Assembly (NCBI GenBank): GCA_038087015.1
Contig: JASBNA010000015.1
Span: forward strand, 62,001 to 126,000
Origin: Cerrena zonata
Taxonomy: Eukaryota > Basidiomycota > Agaricomycetes > Polyporales > Cerrenaceae
Direction: 5' to 3'
Length of the DNA stretch: 64,000 bases
This document shows positions 18,344 through 28,000 of this stretch, one piece after another. The translations under genes and the position numbers were made by a program. Position 1 is the stretch's first letter, and every line of letters begins with the position of its first letter. A model generated the notes under the pieces. It had not been told where the DNA came from and did not search any database. It worked only from the letters and a program-made list of their open reading frames with translations.

Positions 18344-20077
18344 ATGCAGTTAGCTGTTCACCAGGACGATGCCAACATTTTGTTGAAGGAAAGAAACAAT
18401 TTGACCGAGTCGACCTTAGATAAATACAGAACTGCCGGACAAATTGCCCAAACTGGATTAAAATATGTTATTTCATTAATTAATGATTCATATCATTTAG
18501 GAAAAGTCGATAGACCATACAGTGTACAAGAGTTATGTATTTTAGGGGATTCCATGATACATAAGTTATTGAGTAAAGTTTATGCAAATACTGAAAAAGT
18601 TAGAGAAAAAGGGATTGCGATGCCGGTTAATATTGATGTCAATGAATTTGTTAATGGCTTTTCACCAGAACTTGATGATACTAATGATTATACATTTAAG
18701 CAAGGAGACACTGTTACTATTACCTTGGGAGTTCAAATCGATGGGTACACTGCCAATATATCACATACTATTGTGATTTATCCACCAGGGGTTGAGATTG
18801 AAGGAGAATTAAAACCAAGTGGACCATTATTAGGACCAGAGGCCGATTCTATGATTGCCAGTAATATTGCCAACGAAGCTGTTGTTGCGTTATTAGGATT
18901 AAGTTTAACTCCAGAAAAATTAAGTAATTTACCATTACAAGCCATTGGAGGAAATGACAAGGTGATTAGTGGAAAAATGATAAGAAATTTAGTTAATTCA
19001 ATTGCTGAGTCATTTAATTGTGTTGTTGTACCCGGATCCAAGGTTAGAAGAGTGCGTAGATTTTTAGCAGGACAAGCTGAAGGGATAGTTGCCGAAACTG
19101 ATTTTAAAGGGGTTGTTTGGGATGAATCTGATCAAGAAACCAATTTAATGAAGAGAAGTTCGAATAATACTGAATTAATTACTCAAGAAGATGCCCGTAA
19201 AAGTGGGAACATTAGTAATAATTCCAGTGCAATTCCAAGTGATGAATTTATTATAAGTGCTGATGAAGTTTATAATATTGATATTAAAATGACTTCAATT
19301 AATAAATTTGAAAAAGAAGTTGGGTTAATTACATTGAAAGAAATCGATGAATTTAGTGGGAAAAACAATCAAAAGGATGAATTTATTAGTAAATCCACAA
19401 TTTTCATAAGAGATTTTGCTATTACTCATCAATTAAAATTGAAAAGTTCTCGTAAATTATTAGGTCATATCGATAAAACATATTCAGTTTATCCTTTCAA
19501 ATTATCTCATACCTGTGAATCCTTCCCAATTAAATTCAATGATAATATTTTCCAACAATTAGATAAAATAAAGAAAGAATTGAAAACCAATAAATTAGGT
19601 TTAAGTGAATTAAACAATAGATATTTAGTTAGAGGTAAACCAATTCAAACCACCCAATTTTTACCTTTAGAAATCATTTTGAAAAGTGCTAACCCAACCG
19701 GTAGACACGGTATTGATTCAAATAAACCAGTGTTACCAGGTATGGAAATCCCCTTACCTCAATTAGGAGTCTCTTCCTTAAAATTGAAATCTTTATTGAA
19801 ACATTCCAAACCAGTTGGCGGTGTTTCCCGAGAATCCACCACCGTGGTTTTAAATTCAAATAATCAAGAAGTCATTAGATTAACCGGTGGTAATAAAACC
19901 GTTAATCCAAGTTGGACTCATTCTAATTTCCAATTGAATGACTCCATTAGTCAATTTGTCAATCAATTGAGTGATTTAACCCAAGACTCAAGATTCGGTA
20001 TCAAAATCAAAGAAGTCCAGCCTTTGAAAATCAATAACGAAGTCTTGAAAATTGAAGACTCAATGCAATTAGATTAG
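18344..20077 (+). CDS. ARX1: Pre-60S nuclear export factor Arx1 (methionine aminopeptidase-like)
   Basis: 577 aa with a methionine-aminopeptidase fold and no visible catalytic metal set. It joins late pre-60S ribosomal particles and bridges them to nucleoporins for export. The N-terminal half follows the MAP pattern (TLDKYRTAGQIAQTGLKYVI, FKQGDTVTITLGVQIDGYTANISHTIVI, near residues 25-150) but the usual metal-binding D-D-H-E-E series is incomplete. The Arx1-specific C-terminal half includes FIRDFAITHQLKLKSSRKLL and NPTGRHGIDSNKPVLPG. Length matches Candida Arx1. The start is a CACCATG context at 18344. Its promoter has a 30-base T-run. Confidence 0.9.
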   Translation: MQLAVHQDDANILLKERNNLTESTLDKYRTAGQIAQTGLKYVISLINDSYHLGKVDRPYSVQELCILGDSMIHKLLSKVYANTEKVREKGIAMPVNIDVNEFVNGFSPELDDTNDYTFKQGDTVTITLGVQIDGYTANISHTIVIYPPGVEIEGELKPSGPLLGPEADSMIASNIANEAVVALLGLSLTPEKLSNLPLQAIGGNDKVISGKMIRNLVNSIAESFNCVVVPGSKVRRVRRFLAGQAEGIVAETDFKGVVWDESDQETNLMKRSSNNTELITQEDARKSGNISNNSSAIPSDEFIISADEVYNIDIKMTSINKFEKEVGLITLKEIDEFSGKNNQKDEFISKSTIFIRDFAITHQLKLKSSRKLLGHIDKTYSVYPFKLSHTCESFPIKFNDNIFQQLDKIKKELKTNKLGLSELNNRYLVRGKPIQTTQFLPLEIILKSANPTGRHGIDSNKPVLPGMEIPLPQLGVSSLKLKSLLKHSKPVGGVSRESTTVVLNSNNQEVIRLTGGNKTVNPSWTHSNFQLNDSISQFVNQLSDLTQDSRFGIKIKEVQPLKINNEVLKIEDSMQLD

Positions 20078-20170
20078 TCTGCAAAATAATAATATATATC
20101 TCTCTCTCTTTGTATCCCCGGTAAGTGTAGCGGTACGGAGGCAGGCAGGACGGGCGGGAGGTACGGATGG

Positions 20171-20234
20171 GTGTCGGGCGGGATTTCCCGATTTGCCACC
20201 AGCGCAGTGTTCCTCCCGACACGGGCGCCGTGTC
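20171..20234. promoter_or_regulatory. GC-rich island with nested inverted repeats after ARX1
   Basis: In otherwise AT-rich DNA, GTGTCGGG (20171-20178) is the exact reverse complement of CCCGACAC (20215-20222). Overlapping the latter, GACACGG (20218-20224) and CCGTGTC (20228-20234) form a 7-bp hairpin with a 3-nt loop. It lies 94-157 bp past the ARX1 stop and 1.2 kb before BMH1, so it may end ARX1 transcription or act as an upstream BMH1 element. Confidence 0.4.
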
Positions 20235-20622
20235 TGAGCTTTGTTCTTTTTGTCTGAATGACAGACAATAAAACTATTGCTGAACATTAACAGTTCACCC
20301 GATTCCGCTAATAAAGAAAAACCCACTAACTAAAACAAACACTCAATTTTTTTTTTTTTTCAGTTTTATTTTGTTAGCGTTTTTCGCTGTCTTTTTTTTC
20401 TGTTGTTTTCTTTTCAATTACGCTCTTGTTACTTTGTTAGCCTGAATTTTTTTAACAACTTAATATATAGTTCTTTTGTATTCCTACTTTTTCCCTTTTT
20501 TTTTCCCTTTATTTTAGAAATTGATTTTTTTATCTTTTTTTAATTTATACCTTTCCTTATACTAAACGTATGTATTCCATGAATTGATTGATGGCTGAAG
20601 TTGATTCAGGTTCGGAAAGTGG

Positions 20623-21000
20623 TTGATTCGACACTTGATTTTCATTTTATTTTATTTTTATTTCATTTTATTTTTTTTTTTGACTTTTCACCGTTCTCTA
20701 GTTCTCTTTGAAAGAATCCGTTGTTTGACTGTTATTGAAAGGATTGATTGATTATCCATCCATGATATGTTCTCGGGTTGACGTGTTTGTGGGTGATTTT
20801 CCCGTGCCACCATCAATTGACTGCACCAACACTTCTGAGGTGTACTTGTTTACTGATCACTTGTTTACTGTTTGATACTTGTTTACCTGAATAATTATAT
20901 GATGTTTTACTGATTACTTGATTGATATTTACCTTTTGATGAATCGATTGATGTTTACTTTGATGAATCGATTGGTGGTGGCAAGGGTTTGATTCGACAC
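20623..21000 (+). promoter_or_regulatory. Repeated TTGATTCGACAC in the BMH1 upstream region
   Basis: The 12-mer TTGATTCGACAC occurs at 20623-20634 and again at 20989-21000. Both contain the CGACAC core found in the inverted repeats at 20171-20222 and in the CDC12 promoter. The surrounding 1.3 kb between ARX1 and BMH1 has no credible ORF. Confidence 0.4.
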
Positions 21001-21012
21001 CACCATAAAAGA

Positions 21013-21106
21013 CAAGAAGAAGTACAAGAAGAAGTACAAGAAGAAGTACAAGAGGAAGTACAAGAGGAAGTACAAGAGGAAGTACAAGAGGAAGTAAGAG
21101 GAAGTA
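21013..21106 (+). repeat. 12-bp minisatellite CAAGARGAAGTA
   Basis: Seven exact-length 12-bp units: three with CAAGAAGAAGTA, then four with CAAGAGGAAGTA, followed by one 10-bp unit lacking the CA. The block-wise change of A to G suggests expansion by unit duplication. It lies 300 bp upstream of BMH1. Read on the reverse strand it produces a spurious repetitive ORF. Confidence 0.9.
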
Positions 21107-21269
21107 CAAGACGCATACAAGGTACCCAGGACCAGCTACAATGGTTAAATGTACCGGGTACAAGGTGATGCAAGGTGCTGATAGCATACAATGGCCAAAT
21201 GTTTGGGTGTTTAAGGGTGGTGAGAACAAATGTACTTTTTCTTTTAAATTTGCTTTTTTACTCTAAGTG

Positions 21270-21296
21270 TTTTTTTTTTTTTTTTTTTTTTTTTTT
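21270..21296 (+). repeat. Poly(T) tract, 27 bases, in the BMH1 promoter
   Basis: Uninterrupted T-run ending 109 bp before the BMH1 ATG. A further T-run follows near 21338-21351. Typical nucleosome-depleting promoter DNA of a highly expressed yeast gene. Confidence 0.75.
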
Positions 21297-21405
21297 CGTT
21301 TTGCTAAATCTGAGAACTTGAATCAATTACATCAATTTTTTTTTTTTTTTTCAATTTTTCTTTTCTTGTTCAATTACTAACTAATCAATCTAGTATACAT
21401 ATACA

Positions 21406-22170
21406 ATGCCTGCCTCTCGTGAAGATTCTGTCTATCTTGCCAAATTAGCTGAACAAGCTGAACGTTATGAAGAAATGGTTGAAAATATGAAGGTTGTTGC
21501 TTCTTCCGGTCAAGAATTATCGGTTGAAGAACGTAATTTATTATCAGTTGCTTATAAGAATGTGATTGGTGCCAGACGTGCTTCTTGGAGAATTGTTTCT
21601 TCAATTGAACAAAAAGAAGAAGCTAAAGGTAATGAACAACAAGTTAGTTTAATCCGTGATTATCGTTCTAAAATTGAAGCTGAATTATCTAAAATCTGTG
21701 AAGATATTTTATCAGTTTTAACCGATCATTTAATTTCTTCTGCTCAAACTGGTGAATCAAAAGTTTTCTATTATAAAATGAAGGGTGATTACCATCGTTA
21801 TTTAGCTGAATTTGCCATTAGTGAAAAACGTAAAGATGCTGCTGATTTATCATTAGAAGCTTATAAAGCTGCTTCTGATGTTGCAGTCACCGAATTACCT
21901 CCAACCCATCCAATTAGATTAGGTTTAGCCTTAAATTTCTCTGTCTTTTACTACGAAATTTTAAATTCTCCTGATAGAGCTTGTCATTTAGCTAAACAAG
22001 CTTTTGATGATGCAGTTGCTGATTTAGAAACTTTATCTGAAGATTCTTATAAAGATTCTACATTAATCATGCAATTATTAAGAGATAACTTAACTTTATG
22101 GACTGATTTATCTGAAGCTCCAGCTCAATCTGAAGAACAACCAGCTGAATCAAAACAAGATGAAGAATAG
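21406..22170 (+). CDS. BMH1: 14-3-3 protein
   Basis: 254 aa phosphoserine/threonine-binding adaptor acting in signalling, filamentation and carbon control. The start [29 protein letters not shown] is nearly the Candida Bmh1 N-terminus. Family signatures [20 protein letters not shown] (near residues 43-62) and the C-terminal DNLTLWTDL are both present. The phosphopeptide-binding basic triad comes from K in the VAYKN segment, R in RRASWR and the R in [18 protein letters not shown] helices. The tail after [10 protein letters not shown] is Gln/Glu-rich. One intact exon, strong T-rich leader. Confidence 0.97.
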   Translation: MPASREDSVYLAKLAEQAERYEEMVENMKVVASSGQELSVEERNLLSVAYKNVIGARRASWRIVSSIEQKEEAKGNEQQVSLIRDYRSKIEAELSKICEDILSVLTDHLISSAQTGESKVFYYKMKGDYHRYLAEFAISEKRKDAADLSLEAYKAASDVAVTELPPTHPIRLGLALNFSVFYYEILNSPDRACHLAKQAFDDAVADLETLSEDSYKDSTLIMQLLRDNLTLWTDLSEAPAQSEEQPAESKQDEE

Positions 22171-22472
22171 ATTAATCATTAACCTTGCCCTCCAATCCCG
22201 CCTACAAGTCCTTATATCATATTGTTTTATTCCTTTTTCCTTTTTCACTAGCCAGTTTTATCTTTTTTTTTTTTTTTTCTTTAGTATATTATTTGTGTTG
22301 ATTAAATAAAATGTTTTTTATTATTGTTCAAATTTACCAAAGTATATATAAAATTGGCAATATACTAAAGGGAAGAAAAAAAATCAAATGTCTATGTATT
22401 ATTTATTTTTTTTCTCTACTTAATAAGAATTGAGAATTGAACTAATAATCCGAGTATTTATCCACTGTAAAA

Positions 22473-22720
22473 CCCGACACTGTATTTTTTTCCCTTCTAA
22501 TCTAGCGTATTCTTTTCCCAAATTATTATCTTGTATCTTCTATCGCTATTCAATCTAATATTACTAATGGGAGTAAGGGATAAATGGTCAGACATTCCCC
22601 CATTTCCAGCAACCAGACACCAGACACAAACCCGGGGTGACCTCACCAGACAAAAAAGGAGCCACCGCGCGCCGACACGACACCCGCAAAAGGGACAGAC
22701 ATTTTGCTGGTGTCGGGTCG
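22473..22720. promoter_or_regulatory. CDC12 upstream region with CCCGACAC motifs and a GC-rich inverted repeat
   Basis: CCCGACAC at 22473-22480 and GTGTCGGG at 22710-22717 are the same octamer in opposite orientation. CGACACGACACC at 22673-22684 and GGTGTCGGGTCG at 22709-22720 form an 11/12 inverted repeat around a 24-nt loop. The stretch 22600-22720 is GC-rich, with repeated CAGACA. It lies about 600-800 bp before the CDC12 start and after the BMH1 3' end. Confidence 0.4.
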
Positions 22721-22977
22721 CTTATGTAGGCCCCCGATAGTTTTTACGTGGTGCGCGCACGCCCGGTTTCTTTCCCTTTTTTTTTTTTTGTTCTGTTTTT
22801 TTTGTTTTTTTGTTTTTTGTTTTTTTCGCGCGCGTTTATTTTTTTTTTTTGATTTTTGGTTTTTGGTTTTTCGTTTCAATTGGCAATTAAGGGACACGTA
22901 CACCAGGAACCCATCCACTCATGTTTATTGTCTGTTGTGTGGTTGGTGCTGGTGTAGCTGTATTGATGTAGTGTAGA

Positions 22978-23071
22978 TATATATATTGATATATGTATTG
23001 ATATATGTATTGATATTGGTGTATTGATGTGTTGGTGTATTGATGTATTGATACAAGGGTATGATACAAGG
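22978..23071 (+). repeat. Degenerate TATTGATATATG and ATACAAGGGTATG repeats
   Basis: Short imperfect direct repeats of a TATTGAT(A/G)T(A/G)T(A/G) unit, then two copies of GATACAAGGGTAT. They lie about 230-320 bp before the CDC12 ATG. I see no coding potential. Confidence 0.6.
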
Positions 23072-23297
23072 GTATGTACTATGTATTGAGTATGTAGTTA
23101 GTGTAGGTGGTGTAGAGTTGTTATTTTGTTGATTGGTCGTCGCTTGTTTTTTTTTTGTTGTTTTTTTTCAGCTGTCTTTTTCCTTCGTCGTCTTCGACTA
23201 TTTCTGATCTACAACTTTTCAATACAAGTTTTCGTGTTATCTCTAAGGATACGTCTTTTTCTTTCCTGATACTTTGAATACGTTTGATCAATACAGA

Positions 23298-24561
23298 ATG
23301 CCCGAACCTGTTGGAATTGCCAATTTACCAAATCAAAGGTATGTATTAACAAGATATAAGAGAAGGTTTTTCATTTGTTTACAATACTAATTATTCAATT
23401 ATAGATATAAAATTATATCTGATCAAGGTGCTACCTTCACCTTTAATGGTGGCTGGTGAAAGCGGATTAGGTAAAACCACATTTATCAATACTTTATTTC
23501 AATCATCATTAAAAATCCATCAAGATCCAAATGAAAGACATAATAAATTTTCAAATCCTCATCAAACAGTTGATATTGATATTGTTAGAGCTATTTTAGA
23601 AGAGAAAAATTTTAAAATTAGATTGAATATTATCGATACTCCCGGTTTTGGTAATAATGTTAATAATCATGATTCTTGGACTCCAATTATCGATTTTATC
23701 GATGATCAACATGAATCTTTTATGAAACAAGAACAACAACCTTTTAGAACTGATAAAAAGGATTTGAGAGTTCATGCTTGTATCTATTTCATTAGACCTA
23801 CTGGTCATTCTTTAAAACCTTTAGATATTGAAATCATGAAAAGATTATCAACTAGAGTTAATTTAATTCCAGTCATTGCCAAACTGGATACTTTATCACC
23901 AAATGAATTGGATATCTTCAAAACAAGAATAAGAGATATCATCGAAGCTCAAGATATTAATATCTATACTCCTCCTTTGGAAATTGAAGATCCGGCTAGT
24001 GCTGAACATTCAAAACAATTAATTGAAGCAATGCCTTTTGCTATAATTGGTAGTGAAGATGAATATGAAATAAGTCCTGGTAACTTCGTTAGAGGTAGAA
24101 AATATCCTTGGGGGTTAGTTGAAGTTGAAAATGATAAACATTGTGATTTTAAAAAATTAAGATCTTTATTATTAAGAACTAATATGTTGGATCTTGTTTT
24201 ATCCACTAATGAAATACATTTTGAAACTTATAGATCAATCAAATTGGGTGGGGGCTCCAATAACGAGGATGATGATTCAAATAATCAAAATAATGATGAA
24301 AATAATGAAAATGGTGATCAAACTAAAAAACAAGCTCCTAAAAAACCTAGAAGATTACATAACCCTAAATTTAAAGAAGAAGAAGATGCTTTGAAAAAAT
24401 TCTTCACTGAACAAGTTAAAGCCGAAGAACAAAGATTTAGACAATGGGAAACTAATATCGTTAATGAAAGAAATAGATTAAATCAAGATTTAGAAGAAAT
24501 GCAAACTAAATTAAAATCTTTAGAAGATCAAGTTAAAAAATTACAAATAACAAAACGTTAA
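23298..24561 (+). CDS. CDC12: Septin Cdc12, one intron, one frame break
   Basis: Exon 1 is 23298-23338 (MPEPVGIANLPNQ, ending in a split Arg codon). The intron is 23339-23404 (GTATGT to TATAG, 66 nt, branch-like ATACTAAT). Exon 2 opens with YKIISDQGATFT and then breaks: an extra T in TTT at 23442-23444 moves the frame. The rest is open as MVAGESGLGKTTF to the stop, giving 398 aa in all if the T is removed. G1 GESGLGKT, G3 DTPGFG and the septin element are clear. G4 reads AK-CTG-D: AKSD if CUG means Ser, matching septins. The C-terminal 80 residues are a coiled coil. It forms bud-neck filaments. As septin Cdc12 is essential in yeasts studied, the extra T is probably a sequence error. Confidence 0.93.
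23339..23404 (+). other. CDC12 intron
   Basis: 66-nt intron with a GTATGT donor, ATACTAAT branch-like site near 23384 and TATAG acceptor. Splicing joins AG to A, giving the Arg of the conserved NLPNQRYKI septin N-terminus. Confidence 0.85.
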
Positions 24562-24886
24562 TCTAATTGCCTGTTTTTTTGTTTTTTGGACCCATCATCT
24601 CTGTACAATAATTTATCTTCTTTCTGGTTTTTAACCTGTGTTTTGTTTTTTTTTTTTTAGCAATTTTTACTTCATCAAAGTTCATCTTTATCTAATTACA
24701 TAGAATTATTTTCTCTTTCTCCCCACATGCCTGTTCTCCTACTTATAGCTTAATCAGGTTTGTGCTGGTTATTTGTTATCTTGATAATTTTAATCCTTTT
24801 GAAAATTTTACTTTACAGTGTAATTCTGATTTTTTTTTTTTTTTTTTTTTTGCAATCTAATCGTGGGTCGGCACGGATGTTTTATA

Positions 24887-24916
24887 ATCACGTGAGAGTC
24901 ACATGACTATCACGTG
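24887..24916. promoter_or_regulatory. Three Cbf1-type (RTCACRTG) sites, 11 bp apart
   Basis: ATCACGTG starts at 24887, GTCACATG at 24898 and ATCACGTG at 24909. All match RTCACRTG, the Cbf1/CDEI element. The starts are exactly 11 bp apart, one turn of the helix. They lie 122-151 bp before the VID21 ATG, just past a long T-tract. Confidence 0.65.
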
Positions 24917-25037
24917 ACGTATTTCATAGTTTTTTCTATTTCTCGTTGTACTACTACTCTTTCCTACATGTTATTATTCTTTACATGCTTTGAGCTTATA
25001 CCATAAACTGCTGCACCCCGTTTCATTATCCCAAAGA

Positions 25038-28000
25038 ATGGCCGATAGCGAGTTGATAATAGGGGACAGAATTAAGAAAATTCTGGAGTTGAATCAACTT
25101 ACTAAAGATCCTCTTTTATCAAATTTATTCGACCAAGACGATGAAAAATATAAGCAAGAACTCGATGATATTTTGAGTGATAACGACATTAATAAACAAA
25201 CTCTTTTCAATCATGATTCAATACCTTCACTTGAACACGAATCAGACTTTAAAGGTCAGATCTTACAAAATATCAAACCCCAATTGTTCCATCCTCCTGC
25301 AAGTTCAAACATTCCAGAAATTAAAATTGTTGAATCAACTTCTCCTTCAAAAACCTCAGTTAAATCACTACAGAAAGATGTGCCGTCTCCTTCTTGCCAA
25401 CCTATGAGAAACTTCATTCCTGCTAATGCAGCTCAACATACTTTGAAAAGACGTCATGACCATGATTCAAGGTTTGATCATAGATATACAAAAATTCCAA
25501 GAAACTTATTACCTTCAACAAGACTAATCACAAATCGTATACCAAAACCAAAATCAAATATTAAGTCCTTAAAATCCCAGGAAGAAGTAATTGATGAAAA
25601 CTTGAAAGAATATTTATCGAAAAGTATTTCCGATCTTGAAATCATTTCCACTCCTGAAAATTATCCAACTGAAACTCATAGTGTTTCATCATTAGCTGAG
25701 CTTTATTACTTAACCCAAACCTTACCCTTGATTAAATTGTTACCCGGTTGTCATAAGACTTTAATGACTGATAATTTTGAACTGGCTTTATTTGAAGGTA
25801 AAATCGCTGTTTTATATTCGAGAATTGAAGAATTGAAAAGACAAAGTAAATGGTCTTTACGTCAACCCATTCGTCATTATGATCCTTTTCTTTACAATAA
25901 GAAAAATAAAAGAGTCAAGAGTTATCATACAGATCATTTATTGAATGAAGGTAATTGGATGGCTGCTGATTTTAAAGAGTCTTCAAAATTCAAAAAGTCT
26001 TGCTGTTTCAATATGGCTCAATCTATCATGGATTATTGGACTTATGGTAAGATAATGTGCATTAAAAGAAAACCCATAAAACATCTCGATGGTACTTATG
26101 AATTGAATGGGGAGCCAATTGACAAATCTTTAATTGAACCTGAACCAATGGAAGTTGATGATGAACTTAACTCCAATAAAGAAACTGTTAAGCAAGACGA
26201 TGTAGAAAACAATGACCAAACTGATAAATTCGAAGGCGAGATTAATCAAACTCATGAAATTAAAGATGGAAATGAAGCATTAGATTCAAAGATGGATCCA
26301 GAAAATATAAAAGAAGATGTGCTTCCAGAACCTGATTCTAAAGACGATGAAAAAATTGATGAAATCCAAAGTAAGGAATTGTCAGACAAAGAGTCAATTT
26401 CAGCTATCGATGTCAAATTGTTGTTATCAAGACCAAACCCCAGGGATGAGATTGTTCCACCAAAATTACCAAAAGTTACCGAAGAGGATTTACAAAGATT
26501 GGGTAAGAATAGAGAGAAGAATGGTATTTTCAAACTAAATGCAGATATCAATGATATGAAGAAGATTGATCAATCCATTATAAAGAACTTACCAAAATTC
26601 ACCGCATTTGATGATGATGATACCACACAGATTTCAGGATCGCCTTTCATATCAGAAGTCTCACCAATGGTTTCAATTTCTCGATTATTACATCCCTTCG
26701 AAGATAATGATGATTGGTACAAAATCGTCTTAAAAGATTCTAAGAGCAGTAATGCCAAAAATAGTTCCCAAGGCCCACCTGAATATCAAAAGGGCCTTTT
26801 TGGTTTTCAATCGCATCGTCGTTTTAATTATTTGAAGCCTCCTAAACCACCTTTGATTAAAAATATCGAATACAGGTCGCCAACTATTTGGTTACCCCAA
26901 GATGATAAATTTTTAATCCATTACGTTGCAGAATTTGCATTCAATTGGGACTTGATTTCAGAACATTTACTGAATACCTCTTCAACTTTGAAAAAATATG
27001 AATCCAACATTGAAAGAAGAAATCCTTGGCAATGTTTTGAAAGGTATATTCAATTGAATGAAAAGTTTCAATTTTCTGATATGAAGGGGCTTTATGCATA
27101 TCATGCTCAGCAGTGGTTGGAACAGGCACACAGAGCTCAATTGACTACTAAAAGAAGGATCTCACCATTAGGTGTTGGTAATGAATCAATTCAAAGAGGT
27201 CACCGTAGATTGAGATGGGCTTCGATGTTTGATGCAATGAGAAAGAGCATGAGAAAGAGAGAAACCCAGGCTGCAAAAATCGCCCAGCGTAGATCTACCA
27301 ATAATGACACTGGAGCTTCCAATGCCAACCCTAATACTAACGTCAATTCTAATGGCAATCCTAGTAATTCTGCCGCTTCCCCTAGCAGTGGAAGTAGTAA
27401 CAGTGATGGCGCTAATAGTGAAATGAGTAATAACGGAGCCAAACGCGGTTCAGATAGAGTTCCTACTCCCGCTGAATTATCTCGCTTGAAATTTGAAAGA
27501 GATAAGTCTATACAAGAGGCCTATATGAATCAACAGGCGACAAGATCTAGAATGATGGCCGCAGTTGCCCAGCAGCAAAGACAACAACAGCAACAACAGC
27601 AACAACAAAGGCAACAACAACAGCAGCAAAGGCAGTCGCAACAACAGATTCCACCGAATGCTCCTGTGCCCGCTCCAAACCAACAGATCTCTCCTCAATT
27701 ACAGCAACAACTGACTCATCAGCAACAAGTCCAACGCCAACAATTGCAAAACAGAGTTGTCCAGAATTATCAACAAAGGCCTCCTCAACATACTGGGCAA
27801 CCCACATCTCAACAACCTTTAAATCCACAACAAAGACAATCGCCGCCATTGAATCCAAGTGTTCCATCTCAAGGAAGTGGTTTATCTCAACAACCGGTTA
27901 TTCCACAGACTGCCGCTAACCTTACCCCCCAACAAAGAGCTGCTATCTTTAGTCAACAAAGAGCCAACACTGGTAGCCCAGCACCATTAGCTGGAACTGG

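Noticed and set aside
20813..21229. 138-codon reverse ORF and overlapping Leu/Cys/Ser-repeat ORFs
   Set aside because: They are reads of the 12-bp minisatellite, open in all frames because the unit lacks stops.
27477..27867. Leu- and Val-rich reverse ORFs inside VID21
   Set aside because: They are antisense reads of the CAA/CAG glutamine runs.
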